This document shows, in pieces, positions 37,628-46,428 of a stretch of 64,000 nt of DNA. Each line of letters begins with the position of its first letter. Position 1 is the first letter of the stretch. Origin of the DNA: Pseudoalteromonas arabiensis (GTDB lineage Bacteria; Pseudomonadota; Gammaproteobacteria; Enterobacterales; Alteromonadaceae); NCBI RefSeq assembly GCF_001550155.1, contig NZ_LRUF01000008.1, forward strand, positions 496,001 through 560,000, in the 5' to 3' direction. The position numbers were made by a program, and so were the translations under genes. The notes below the pieces were generated by a model. That model did not search any database and was not told where the DNA came from. It was given only the letters and a program-made list of their open reading frames with translations.

Positions 37628-40600
37628 CATCTTGCTCCTTCTGCGATTTTTTCGTTACTAACATATAAAACACCGGGGTGAATAATAAGCCAAACACAGT
37701 GACACCAATCATACCTGAGAACACCGCGTTACCCATAGCATGACGCATCTCTGCACCTGCGCCTGTGGCTAAAACAAGGGGTACAACACCTGCTGTAAAA
37801 GCAATTGACGTCATTAAAATTGGACGAAGTCGTAAGCGACACGCTTTAATAATGGCTTCAAGGTGAGGCATTCCCGTTTTATGCTGATCTCGAGCAAACT
37901 CAACCATTAAGATGGCATTTTTACTTGCCAGTGCAACGAGTACAATTAATGCGATTTGCGTAAAGATGTTGTTGTCATCACCTACAAGCCACACACCTAA
38001 CAAGGCCGAGAAAATAGTCATAGGCACAATCAAAATAATCGCCAGTGGTAGTCTTAAGCTCTCGTATTGCGCAGCAAGTACCATGAACACGAGCAATACA
38101 ACGAGTGGGAAAACATACACCATGGTATTACCCGCTAATATTTGCTGATAGGTTACTTCTGTCCACTCAAACTCAATACCATTAGGTAATGTTTCTGCAA
38201 GGATTGCTTCAATGGCATGCTGTGCTTGGTCAGAGCTATAACCTGGCGCTGGGCTACCATTTAATTCAGCTGTAGGATAACCGTTATAGTGCATTACACG
38301 ATCTGGGCCTGTTGTTGGCGTGACCGTTAATACAGAACCAAGTGGCACCATCTCACCCATGCGGTTACGCACTTTAAGATTCAAAATTTGCTCAGGATCT
38401 TGGCGATAATCAGCATCAGCTTGTGCATTAACCTGATAAGTACGACCAAACAAGTTGAAGTCATTCACATACATCGAACCTAAGTATACTTGTAAGGCGT
38501 TAAATACTTCATCAAGTGGAATGCCTTGAATCAGCGCTTGCTCACGGTCAATGTCTATATCCATTTGTGGCACTTGAATTCTAAAGCTTGAGTAAAGCCC
38601 CATTAATGCAGGGTCTTGCTGCGCTTTAGCAATGGTTGCTTGTAAGCTATTAAAGAGTGCTTCAAAGCCTTTGTTGGCACGGTCTTCAATTTGCAGTTTA
38701 AAGCCACCTGTTGTACCTAAACCTTGAATTGGCGGTGGCGGAAATACCGCAACAAACGCTTCATCAATAGTCGCAAACTTTTGATTTAACTGCGCCGCAA
38801 TCGCCATTGCCGACATACTCGGATCTTGACGCTCTTCAAAAGGGGCAAGCGGAGTAAATACAATGCCGCTATTAGGACTATTAGTGAAACCATTCACCGA
38901 TAAACCAGGAAACGATACTGTGTTTGCAACACCCGGTACTTGTAATGCAATTTTTTCCATTTCTTGCACAACTTCTTGGGTTCTATCTAAGCTTGCAGCA
39001 TCAGGTAACTGTGCAACAGCCACTAAATATTGCTTATCTTGCTGTGGAATAAAGCCACCTGGTACAGCGTCAAACAATTTTACTGTGCCACCCACAAGGG
39101 CAACATAAGCAACGAGTACAATCACACTCATGCGAATCAGTTTTTGCACCAGCTTTTCATAGCCATTTGCGCCTTTATCAAATAAGCGGTTAAACGGTTT
39201 AAATAGCCAGTTGCCAAATACGCGATTTAATAACTTAGTTAAGCGGTCTGGTTTTGCATCATGGCCTTTTAATAATAACGCCGATAACGCAGGCGATAGT
39301 GTTAACGAGTTAAACGCTGAGATAACCGTCGAAATTGTAATAGTTAACGCAAATTGCTTATAAAATTGACCAGATAACCCCGTAATGAAAGCCGTCGGAA
39401 TAAATACCGCACACAGCACTAAGGCAATAGCGATAATTGGCCCAGTTACTTCTGTCATGGCGACACGGGTTGCTTCAAGTGGTGATAAACCTTGCTCGAT
39501 ATTACGTTCAACGTTTTCAACTACAACAATGGCATCATCAACAACAATACCAATGGCAAGCACCAAGCCGAATAACGATAAAGTATTGATTGAAACGCCA
39601 AGCCATTGCATAACAGCAAACGTACCAATCAAAGATACGGGTACTGCAATAAGCGGGATAACCGATGCACGCCATGTTTGTAAAAACACCACCACAACGA
39701 TAACTACTAACGCGATTGCTTCAAGTAGCGTTTTAATAACAGCATCGATAGAGCCGCGTACGAAAATAGTTGGGTCATAAACTATGTCGTATTCAACGCC
39801 TGCCGGAAAGTCTTTTGATAGCTCTTTCATGGTTTCACGTACTTGATCCGAAAGCTCAATCGCATTAGAACCTGGGCGTTGAAATACAGGCATAGCCAAG
39901 GCTGGTTGACCATCTAGCATTGCTCTTAGTGCATACGTATCTTGGCCTAACTCAAGGCGTGCAACATCACTTAGGCGCGTAAGCTGACCTTGCTCACCCA
40001 CTTTGATGATCACATTTTCAAATTCTTCTTGTGAGCTCAAGCGCCCTTTAACATTCATCAGAATTTGAAATTGATTACTTTTCGACGTAGGTTGTGCACC
40101 TAAGCTACCCGCAGCAACCTGTTGGTTTTGCGCGCGTAATGCATTTACTACATCCATTGCTGTTAAATCGCGTGCCGATAGCGCATCTGGATTTAACCAT
40201 ACCCGCATTGAGTATTGACCACCACCAAACATGCGTACATCCCCCACCCCAGGAAGACGCGCAATTTGGTCTTTGATATACAAATCAGCATAGTTCGCTA
40301 AGTAAGTTGTATCATGGGTCTTTTCAGGCGAGTACAAATGCACCACCATGGTTAAATCTGGTGATGATTTTTCTGCTACAACACCTAAACGCTGAACTTC
40401 TTGTGGTAAGCGTGGTAGTGCACTATTTACACGGTTTTGCACTTGTACTTGTGCTCGGTCTAAATCAGTGCCTAACGCAAAGGTTACCGTTAATGTCATG
40501 CGGCCATCACTGGTTGCTTGCGAGAACATATACAACATGTTTTCTGTACCATTGATTTCTTGCTCAAGCGGCGTTGCCACAGTTTCAGCTATCACCGTCG

Positions 40601-40766
40601 GGTTTGCACCTGGGTAACTTGCCGTTACAACAACTGTTGGCGGCACCACCTCTGGATACTCACTCACCGGCAATTGAAATAACGAGATTGCCCCTGCGAT
40701 AAGAAAAATAAGCGACAGCATCGCTGCAAAGATGGGTCGCTGGATAAAAAAGTGTGAAAATTTCAT
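37620..40766 (-). CDS. MexF/BpeF-like RND multidrug efflux transporter
   Basis: A 1048-residue HAE-1 pump. It starts FSHFFIQRPIFAAMLSLIFLIAGAISLFQLPVSEYPEVVPP-like, as in MexF. The Asp-Asp proton relay is in [20 protein letters not shown] (near 405), with YDPTIFVRGSIDAVI, FVAVFPPPPIQGLG and the second half ending in TGAGAEMRHAMGNAVF. It follows MexF closely by eye over the first 500 residues. MexF exports fluoroquinolones, chloramphenicol and trimethoprim, so a like range is possible. It sits 6 bases downstream of the MFP gene. Confidence 0.95.
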   Translation of the reverse strand: MKFSHFFIQRPIFAAMLSLIFLIAGAISLFQLPVSEYPEVVPPTVVVTASYPGANPTVIAETVATPLEQEINGTENMLYMFSQATSDGRMTLTVTFALGTDLDRAQVQVQNRVNSALPRLPQEVQRLGVVAEKSSPDLTMVVHLYSPEKTHDTTYLANYADLYIKDQIARLPGVGDVRMFGGGQYSMRVWLNPDALSARDLTAMDVVNALRAQNQQVAAGSLGAQPTSKSNQFQILMNVKGRLSSQEEFENVIIKVGEQGQLTRLSDVARLELGQDTYALRAMLDGQPALAMPVFQRPGSNAIELSDQVRETMKELSKDFPAGVEYDIVYDPTIFVRGSIDAVIKTLLEAIALVVIVVVVFLQTWRASVIPLIAVPVSLIGTFAVMQWLGVSINTLSLFGLVLAIGIVVDDAIVVVENVERNIEQGLSPLEATRVAMTEVTGPIIAIALVLCAVFIPTAFITGLSGQFYKQFALTITISTVISAFNSLTLSPALSALLLKGHDAKPDRLTKLLNRVFGNWLFKPFNRLFDKGANGYEKLVQKLIRMSVIVLVAYVALVGGTVKLFDAVPGGFIPQQDKQYLVAVAQLPDAASLDRTQEVVQEMEKIALQVPGVANTVSFPGLSVNGFTNSPNSGIVFTPLAPFEERQDPSMSAMAIAAQLNQKFATIDEAFVAVFPPPPIQGLGTTGGFKLQIEDRANKGFEALFNSLQATIAKAQQDPALMGLYSSFRIQVPQMDIDIDREQALIQGIPLDEVFNALQVYLGSMYVNDFNLFGRTYQVNAQADADYRQDPEQILNLKVRNRMGEMVPLGSVLTVTPTTGPDRVMHYNGYPTAELNGSPAPGYSSDQAQHAIEAILAETLPNGIEFEWTEVTYQQILAGNTMVYVFPLVVLLVFMVLAAQYESLRLPLAIILIVPMTIFSALLGVWLVGDDNNIFTQIALIVLVALASKNAILMVEFARDQHKTGMPHLEAIIKACRLRLRPILMTSIAFTAGVVPLVLATGAGAEMRHAMGNAVFSGMIGVTVFGLLFTPVFYMLVTKKSQKEQDDA

Positions 40767-40772
40767 TTTGCC

Positions 40773-41939
40773 CTACTGTTTAGCAACCAAATCTGAATGA
40801 TTATTTGAAAGAGTGAACGCAATACCATCGCTATTAATTGTTACTGTGTTTGGTGAAATTGGCATACCAGGACCAACACGCGCAGGGCCATTCACAGCAA
40901 TCACATCGTTTTCGTTTAGACCCGATGTAATTGCTCGTAAGCTGCCGTAACGCTCACCTACCGTCACTAATTTATATTCAAGAACATTGCCCTCACCCAC
41001 AGTGAGTACAAAGCGATTTTTTAAATCTGTGCCAATTGATCGCTCTGGCACGATAACTTTTTCACTCACCTTATTGGCTGCAAGCTTAATGCGAGCGAAT
41101 GACCCCGCGCGAAGTTGATGCTCATCGTTTGCAAACACGGCACGCACGCGAAGAGTACCGGTAGTTTGATTGATTTGGTTATCAATGAAGTTGATTCTGC
41201 CATTGAAGTTAAAGCTGGTTTCACCCACCTTTTGCATCACGACTGCTTGTTCACTTTGCGCTGTCACATCAGCAAATGACTGGTTCCAGGTGCGCTCATC
41301 AATATCAAAATAAGCATACATTTGCTGGTTTGATACAATGCTTGTTAACACGCTTTGACCTGCAAGCACGTTGTTACCTTTAGTTATATTGGCACGTGAT
41401 ACCACACCATCAATTGGCGAACGTACTTGGGTAAACTCTAAATCAAGTTCAGCGGCTGTAAGCTCGGCCTGTAGTGCTAGTAGCTGCGCTTCGCGTTGTC
41501 TGAGTGTTGATTTACGAGACTCAGCTTGCTCAGTTGAAATAGCTTTACGCTCGGTTAAACGCTCTGCGCGTTTAGCTTCGCTTTTAGCTTGCTCCAATGC
41601 AGCCTTAGCACTTTCGATTTGTGCTTTTAGGCTATCAACCACTGCTGCAAAAGGACGTGCATCAAGGGTAAATAGTAAATCCCCTTCTTTTACGCTGTCG
41701 CCTTCTTTAAAATTAATTTTATCGATAACACCCGAAACACGCGGCATAAGTGCAACTTCTTGTGGCGCTTCTAAACGCGTAGTATAGGTGTGCCAATTTT
41801 GTACTGGTTTAACAAGCACTTTTGCTACGTCAATAGGTTGTAAATGGGGTTGCTGCGCTGCTTGGTTGGCTTCTGTACCGCACCCTGCAAGCGTTAAGCT
41901 CGCAATGGTCACCGCCACTGCAAGAATAGATTTGTTCAT
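40773..41939 (-). CDS. MexE-like RND periplasmic adaptor lipoprotein
   Basis: A 388-residue membrane-fusion protein. GTG at 41942 and ATG at 41939 follow AGGAG; the ATG has the better spacing of 7. The lipoprotein signal ends in LAGC (Cys19-20). The order is VALMPRVSGVIDKINFKEGDSVKEGDLL, a coiled coil from about 100 to 165 (AALEQAKSEAKRAERLTERK), then LEFTQVRSPIDGVVSRANITKGN. It is the first gene of the pump operon, divergent from the LysR gene and behind a dyad. Confidence 0.92.
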   Translation of the reverse strand: MNKSILAVAVTIASLTLAGCGTEANQAAQQPHLQPIDVAKVLVKPVQNWHTYTTRLEAPQEVALMPRVSGVIDKINFKEGDSVKEGDLLFTLDARPFAAVVDSLKAQIESAKAALEQAKSEAKRAERLTERKAISTEQAESRKSTLRQREAQLLALQAELTAAELDLEFTQVRSPIDGVVSRANITKGNNVLAGQSVLTSIVSNQQMYAYFDIDERTWNQSFADVTAQSEQAVVMQKVGETSFNFNGRINFIDNQINQTTGTLRVRAVFANDEHQLRAGSFARIKLAANKVSEKVIVPERSIGTDLKNRFVLTVGEGNVLEYKLVTVGERYGSLRAITSGLNENDVIAVNGPARVGPGMPISPNTVTINSDGIAFTLSNNHSDLVAKQ

Positions 41940-42010
41940 CACGACTCTCCTGTTAATAGATTGGAGGCAATGTTACGGAACTAATTAGCGGATAAAAATG
42001 ATAGATTTTT

Positions 42011-42046
42011 AAATTCATTAATGCCAGAATGGCACCAATGAAATTT
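42011..42046. promoter_or_regulatory. LysR-type dyad between the pump operon and its regulator
   Basis: TTCATT (42014-42019) and TGCCA (42022-42026) are mirrored as TGGCA (42030-42034) and AATGAA (42037-42042) around centre 42028. It lies about 12 bases before the LysR start and 70 bases before the MFP start. It fits a LysR box that serves both autorepression and activation. Confidence 0.6.
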
Positions 42047-42057
42047 AAGGAACTGCT

Positions 42058-43008
42058 ATGGACACCACCAGCCGCTTACTTATGTTGCTTGAAGTGATTG
42101 AACGAGGCTCATTTGCAAAAGCCGCAGAGTCTAGGAATATAGACCGTTCGGTCATATCAAAACAAATTAGCCGTCTTGAAGATGAATTAGGTGTGCGCTT
42201 ACTCAATCGAACAACACGTTCTTTTTCGTTGACTGCCGCTGGTGCTGAAATGGTAAAAAAAGCAGCTGAACTTAGAGATTTGTTATCAGATACCGTCAGA
42301 CTTGCTGAGAATTACCACCAAGAACCCCGTGGTACATTAAAAATTACCTCATCAAGTATTATCGGCAAACGGTATATTCAGCCCGTAATTAATGACTTTC
42401 AAAAACGCTTCCCGCAAGTTGAAGTTGAACTTCGTTTAGACGATAGACTGATTGATTTAGTATCTGAAGGCTATGATTTGGCTTTTCGTGTGGGAGAGCC
42501 AAAAGACTCATCATTTATAGCTCGGAAAATTGCCCGCAACCGGATGTTACTACTAGCCTCACCTGAGTTTATTGAAATTTACGGCATGCCAAAGCATGTT
42601 GAGGATTTAAAAGAGCTGCCAGCTGCCAGCTATTCAAGTCCAAGTAAACGCGTTAGCGGTATTCGCTATCGCGATGCCAATGGTGATATTGTTGAGCAAA
42701 ACATCAAAAGTGTCTTTCGCGCTAACGATGCCGAAGTACTTTTAATGAAAGCCATCTCAGGTAATGCTTATGTGCTTGCACCTGCATTTATTCTTGACGA
42801 TGAAGTAAAACGTGGTGATTTAGTGCCTATTTTAACCGATATGGAATTACTCGATTACAGCGCTGTATACGCGGTTTACCCGCACAGGGATTTGCCAGTA
42901 AGAACGCGGCTATTCTTTGATGCGATGCGTGAATTCATCGGTAAAGATATCCCTATCTGGGAAGCGAATATTCCAGAGTTTGATAGCATGTACAAAGGCA
43001 GTACGTAG
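42058..43008 (+). CDS. LysR-family regulator divergent from the MexEF-OprN-like pump
   Basis: A 316-residue LysR protein. The winged helix-turn-helix is at about 1-62 (LLEVIERGSFAKAAESRNIDRSVISKQISRLEDELGVRLLNRTTRSFSLT). A substrate-binding domain of the periplasmic-binding-protein fold follows (about 90-300; KITSSSIIGKRYIQPVINDFQKRFPQVEVELRL; YDLAFRVGEP). The start has AAGGA 9 bases upstream. Its position next to the pump recalls MexT, the activator of mexEF-oprN, but the CrgA-like sequence group may be different. The inducer is unknown. Confidence 0.88.
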   Translation: MDTTSRLLMLLEVIERGSFAKAAESRNIDRSVISKQISRLEDELGVRLLNRTTRSFSLTAAGAEMVKKAAELRDLLSDTVRLAENYHQEPRGTLKITSSSIIGKRYIQPVINDFQKRFPQVEVELRLDDRLIDLVSEGYDLAFRVGEPKDSSFIARKIARNRMLLLASPEFIEIYGMPKHVEDLKELPAASYSSPSKRVSGIRYRDANGDIVEQNIKSVFRANDAEVLLMKAISGNAYVLAPAFILDDEVKRGDLVPILTDMELLDYSAVYAVYPHRDLPVRTRLFFDAMREFIGKDIPIWEANIPEFDSMYKGST

Positions 43009-43012
43009 AATC

Positions 43013-44068
43013 TTAACTCGCTTTATCACACTTAGGGGCTTGCTGATTTAACTCATAGGCCGTTACAACCCTGTTTCGCCCCTGCTTTTTTGCCTGATAC
43101 AGTGCATCGTCTGCACGTTTTATAAAGTTTTTAAGTGTTTGGTTTGGCATATAACAAGCAACACCAATACTAATTGTTAGGTTTATCGCTTGCTCATCAA
43201 TAGTGTGGATAGTTGTCGATAAATTCTCTCTAAGCATGTCCGCAAACTCATACGCGCTTTGTGGATCGGTGTGGGGAAGGAATATAGCAAACTCTTCTCC
43301 ACCAATACGGAAGATAACGTTTTTATTGATTCGCTCAGCAAAAAAGGCCGTAACATTAATTAACACACGGTCACCGACTCCATGGCCAAACTGATCGTTT
43401 ATTTTTTTAAAATAATCGATATCGATCATTAATACATATGTACCAGGCTTATTAGCCAAGTCCACTTCAAAGTAGTGAGTCATTGCTAAGCGGTTACCAG
43501 CCCCTGTGAGTGGGTCTAAAAGTGCTAGATTTTCCAGTCGTTTTCCGTACTCCGCCCGACTATTTTCAAACGTATGAGAAACAGCCCAAATACTAATGTA
43601 AGTAAACGAAAAATTAAGTAGAAAATTAACCGTATGTAAAGGCGCTAAGCTTTGCTTTGTACCGAGAATAAAGGCTTGAACCACTGCTACTATGAGCGAA
43701 AATACAACGCCATATTGTTTACCTAGCAACAAGTAAAATAAAATTGGCAATGAGCATGTCCAAATGAACAACAAGCTTTTAATATTACTAAGGTAAGTAC
43801 CCAGTGTAACTAGGATTGTTAGGAACACACACAAGCTAAGTGATTGCCATAAATGGGCTGTGCGTTTACGCGTGTACAGGTAGGTGTGAAAACAAAATAC
43901 CGCAAAACCAACTTCTAAAATACCAAGAAAGTAAAAGTGGTTCATAAATAGATTAAAAAAGGCGAAAATGCTTGCAAGAATCCCCAAACAAAATCCCATC
44001 CATTTAAGAACGTTATTTCGTAAAGCTTGGGTGCCACGCAATGCGCCAATATCCATTATTAATCTCAT
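43013..44068 (-). CDS. Membrane-bound GGDEF diguanylate cyclase
   Basis: A 351-residue protein with six or so membrane helices (about 22-155) followed by a GGDEF domain (about 185-340). The signature is GGEEF with DIDYFKKINDQFGHGVGDRVL before it and LTISIGVACY after it, so the cyclase site seems whole and cyclic di-GMP synthesis is likely. The inhibitory RxxD site ahead of GGEEF is not seen (RINK is found instead), so product feedback may be absent. It converges on the LysR gene with a gap of 4 bases. The signal is unknown. Confidence 0.85.
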   Translation of the reverse strand: MRLIMDIGALRGTQALRNNVLKWMGFCLGILASIFAFFNLFMNHFYFLGILEVGFAVFCFHTYLYTRKRTAHLWQSLSLCVFLTILVTLGTYLSNIKSLLFIWTCSLPILFYLLLGKQYGVVFSLIVAVVQAFILGTKQSLAPLHTVNFLLNFSFTYISIWAVSHTFENSRAEYGKRLENLALLDPLTGAGNRLAMTHYFEVDLANKPGTYVLMIDIDYFKKINDQFGHGVGDRVLINVTAFFAERINKNVIFRIGGEEFAIFLPHTDPQSAYEFADMLRENLSTTIHTIDEQAINLTISIGVACYMPNQTLKNFIKRADDALYQAKKQGRNRVVTAYELNQQAPKCDKAS

Positions 44069-44288
44069 AAACTGTGTGATTGGCTAATTTTAACGCGAAA
44101 CCAGTATTTTCGGAACATTTTTATTTATTGCAATAATCTATACCATCAACTAGTCAATAAAGAGTGATGATTATGAAAAAGAGCAACCGAATAGCTTAGC
44201 AAATATTTATGGCATTCCTTGTTGCATCAGCTCACAAAATAGGTTTGCCAGTAAACACTAAACTACTTTAACTGGATGCGATGAAGGT

Positions 44289-45134
44289 TTAATCATCAAT
44301 TAAATCGCTCACTTCTTCAATTAACTCATCAAACTCTTCATCAATGTTACGTCGTTGCTTCGCTGTGAGAGTGGCCTTTAATGCAACAAGCAGCTTCACA
44401 TAATTATCAAGGTTTTCATCATCAGCCTTAATTAGCGCTTCACTCATATACAGGCTACGGTTATTAATTATCACCGCTAGGGCTTGGTCAAAATCTTCTG
44501 GTTTACTCTCTGCTGTAAAGAGTTTTTTTAGTGCATCCAAACGTGTTTGCTTATACTCAAGCCAGAGTAACGAGGTTTCAATTCGATCGTTGGTCGCTGT
44601 TTCAATTAGCTCTTTTTGTTCGTTGGACAGTGTTCCGAGCCATTCTTTATAATTTTCAAGCTCCTCCTCTAAACGTTTCTTTTTATGTTCAGCAGGTGTT
44701 TTCTTTTGATATTCTTCGTACTCATCGTCAATGGATGCTTGGATAGCAGCAACAAATTCAGTGCGCTGTTCTATCGACAGCGAGTTTGCTAAATTGATCA
44801 GATCAGGTTCAAGCTTTTCGACTAACGTTTGCCAATGTTGTTTAGCTTGCAGGAAATGCTTTTTTAACTGTTGTTGATTAACATCAACATCAAGCATCGC
44901 CTTTAAACTCTCTAAATCTTTTTTGTATAAAGGCAACTGAGTTTCCCTGTGCCAATCTCGACTAGTTTTAACTATTTGCTTAAACTTGTCTGACTGCTCG
45001 GAGTTTAGGTCAACATAATCATCAATCCAAAAACCTGATAACCAGCCAAGATTGTTATATGTGAAGCTTGGGGAGCAACCTAACGTGCCCATAACCAAAC
45101 ATAAGATAATGAGATTTTTTAATAAATTCTTCAT
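44289..45134 (-). CDS. DUF6279 lipoprotein
   Basis: A 281-residue lipoprotein; the signal ends in TLGC (Cys20). The mature protein is helical and highly charged and matches the DUF6279 family: NNLGWLSGFWIDDYVDLNSEQ, RDWHRETQLPLYKKDLESL and ALKATLTAKQRRNIDEEFDEL. Such proteins are widespread in marine gammaproteobacteria and of unknown function. It stands alone; upstream is the gap with the RNA candidate in the reverse direction. The 220-bp gap on its other side has only a short broken frame at 44173-44271. Confidence 0.75.
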   Translation of the reverse strand: MKNLLKNLIILCLVMGTLGCSPSFTYNNLGWLSGFWIDDYVDLNSEQSDKFKQIVKTSRDWHRETQLPLYKKDLESLKAMLDVDVNQQQLKKHFLQAKQHWQTLVEKLEPDLINLANSLSIEQRTEFVAAIQASIDDEYEEYQKKTPAEHKKKRLEEELENYKEWLGTLSNEQKELIETATNDRIETSLLWLEYKQTRLDALKKLFTAESKPEDFDQALAVIINNRSLYMSEALIKADDENLDNYVKLLVALKATLTAKQRRNIDEEFDELIEEVSDLIDD

Positions 45135-45259
45135 AGGGCTTTTTCTAAACTTTGTTCTTAATTAGCACTTTAGCAAGTTAACGAGCTGTGTAAATATTAT
45201 TCACTCAGTCTAAATGAAATTAATTGTCATTTAACTATTGACGAACACTTAAATCTAAG

Positions 45260-45274
45260 TAACAATCATTATCA
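45260..45274. promoter_or_regulatory. Fur-box-like sequence over a promoter
   Basis: TAACAATCATTATCA matches the 7-1-7 Fur consensus (TGATAAT-N-ATTATCA, read on the other strand) at 13 of 15 positions. It overlaps the -10 region (AACAAT, 45261-45266) of a promoter whose -35 is TTGACG (45238-45243), spacer 17. Iron-dependent repression of rightward transcription is therefore expected. Confidence 0.6.
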
Positions 45275-45484
45275 ACAACTTGGCTCACTTCGAAGTTCTC
45301 ACAGCAAAATCAATGTCTATAAAGGATTGGTATTGACTCGCCAAGTTTGTTCAAGCTGTAACACTTGATTGTAAGTTGCTTCCTCGACCCAAGCATCGAC
45401 ATAAAACGTTACACTTTACTTGCTACATTGCTCATATCGGTGACGGTAGATATGACACGAAAAAGCCCGCAATGGGCTTTTTTT
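45273..45484 (+). ncRNA. ryhB: Candidate RyhB-like iron-stress small RNA
   Basis: A gap of more than 500 bases with no gene holds, in order, a Fur-like box on a promoter (45238-45274), a transcribed stretch and a strong rho-independent terminator (45460-45484) that no gene needs. ACATTGCTCA at 45425-45434 equals the conserved core of E. coli RyhB, which pairs with mRNAs of iron proteins, and lies 25 bases before the terminator, as in RyhB where the core is close to it. The estimated size of about 212 nt is like the longer Vibrio RyhB (about 225 nt). The start point is an estimate from the -10 box. Confidence 0.6.
45460..45484 (+). terminator. Orphan rho-independent terminator (end of the RNA candidate)
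   Basis: AAAAAGCCC and GGGCTTTTTTT flank the loop GCAAT. No protein gene on either strand ends here, which supports the small RNA just upstream. Confidence 0.85.
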
Positions 45485-45670
45485 ATTTCTTTAATTTTTC
45501 TGTAAAATCTGTATCTTAGGCCTACTTAGAATTTTTAAAGCTTGCCATTGCTGTTAAATTAGGCAATTGAGGTGGTTAGGTCTAAACTAAAAGTGATGTT
45601 TCGCCCTTTACTACGATGGCAATGCAATTATCAATAAAAGTTGATATTTAAACTCATTTGGAGGCCGACT

Positions 45671-46396
45671 ATGTTCAAGCCTAATTTAAAATCACTCATA
45701 CTTTGTAGTGCTCTCATTATTTCACCTTTAGCAACAAGTGCTAGTTTCGAAGACGCCCAGTTAGCTGCGAACGAGGGGCGATTTGAAGAGGCTCTTCAAA
45801 CGTATAATTACATGGCTGATAGAGGTTATGCCCCTGCTATGTATGAACTTGGTAAGTTATATGAAGGTGGTTTTGGTGTTAGACGTGACTACCATAAGGC
45901 CGCTGAGTTGTATCAAAAAGCGGTTAAGAAAATTCATGCTGATTCTATGTTTGCCCTTGGCGTACTCTACCAAGAAGGCAAAGGTGTGAAGCTCGATAAA
46001 GAAAAAGCAATTTCACTTTTTGAAATGGCGGCACAAAAGAATCACCCCGCAGCACAGTACAATTTAGGTGTGATGTACGCGAATGGCGAAGGTGTATTAC
46101 AAGATTACCGTACTGCCATGAGTTGGTATCAAAAAGCAGCCGCAAATAACTTTTCGTTGGCGCAGTTTAATATGGCACTGATGTATTATGATGGCTTAGG
46201 CGTCCCTAAGAACCTAGAAAAATCATATATTTGGAATACAATTGCTGAATACAACGGCAATATGGATGCAAGTCATAGTCGTAAACTAGACGAGCGAAAC
46301 ATGATGCCGGCAGAGATTGAAGCAGCTAAAGAAAAGGCTGATGCTATTTACGCTAAAATTCAGGCAGGTCTTTATGCGCCTGATGGCCGCCTGTAG
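45671..46396 (+). CDS. Secreted Sel1-repeat protein
   Basis: A 241-residue protein. The ATG at 45671 has GGAGG 7 bases before it; a TTG start at 45641 is unlikely. The signal peptide spans about 1-25 (ending TSA-S). Five Sel1-like repeats follow (about 40-215), each of 36 residues with A.Y.LG..Y..G.GV..D...A..... (for example YAPAMYELGKLYEGGFGVRRD and HPAAQYNLGVMYANGEGVLQD). Such repeats bind partners; none is known here. It converges on the aldehyde dehydrogenase gene. Confidence 0.88.
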   Translation: MFKPNLKSLILCSALIISPLATSASFEDAQLAANEGRFEEALQTYNYMADRGYAPAMYELGKLYEGGFGVRRDYHKAAELYQKAVKKIHADSMFALGVLYQEGKGVKLDKEKAISLFEMAAQKNHPAAQYNLGVMYANGEGVLQDYRTAMSWYQKAAANNFSLAQFNMALMYYDGLGVPKNLEKSYIWNTIAEYNGNMDASHSRKLDERNMMPAEIEAAKEKADAIYAKIQAGLYAPDGRL

Positions 46397-46402
46397 TGTG
46401 AG

Positions 46403-46428
46403 GTACTTGCGTCTACTGGCGCAAGTAC
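46403..46428. terminator. Hairpin between convergent sel1 and aldehyde dehydrogenase genes
   Basis: Nine-bp arms GTACTTGCG / CGCAAGTAC with an 8-base loop. It overlaps the last codons of the dehydrogenase. There is only a weak T run. Confidence 0.4.

Noticed and set aside
39385..39780. 131-codon frame opposite the MexF-like pump
   Set aside because: Mirror frame of a conserved transporter, Thr/Ile-rich, no support.
41371..41787. 138-codon frame opposite the MexE-like adaptor gene
   Set aside because: Mirror frame of a well-supported gene; Ser/Ala-rich and without its own signals.
44173..44271. Short frame MKKSNRIA, stop, then QIFMAFLVASAHKIGLP to a second stop
   Set aside because: It might be a decayed small exported protein, but 33 codons with an inner stop are too little to call a pseudogene.
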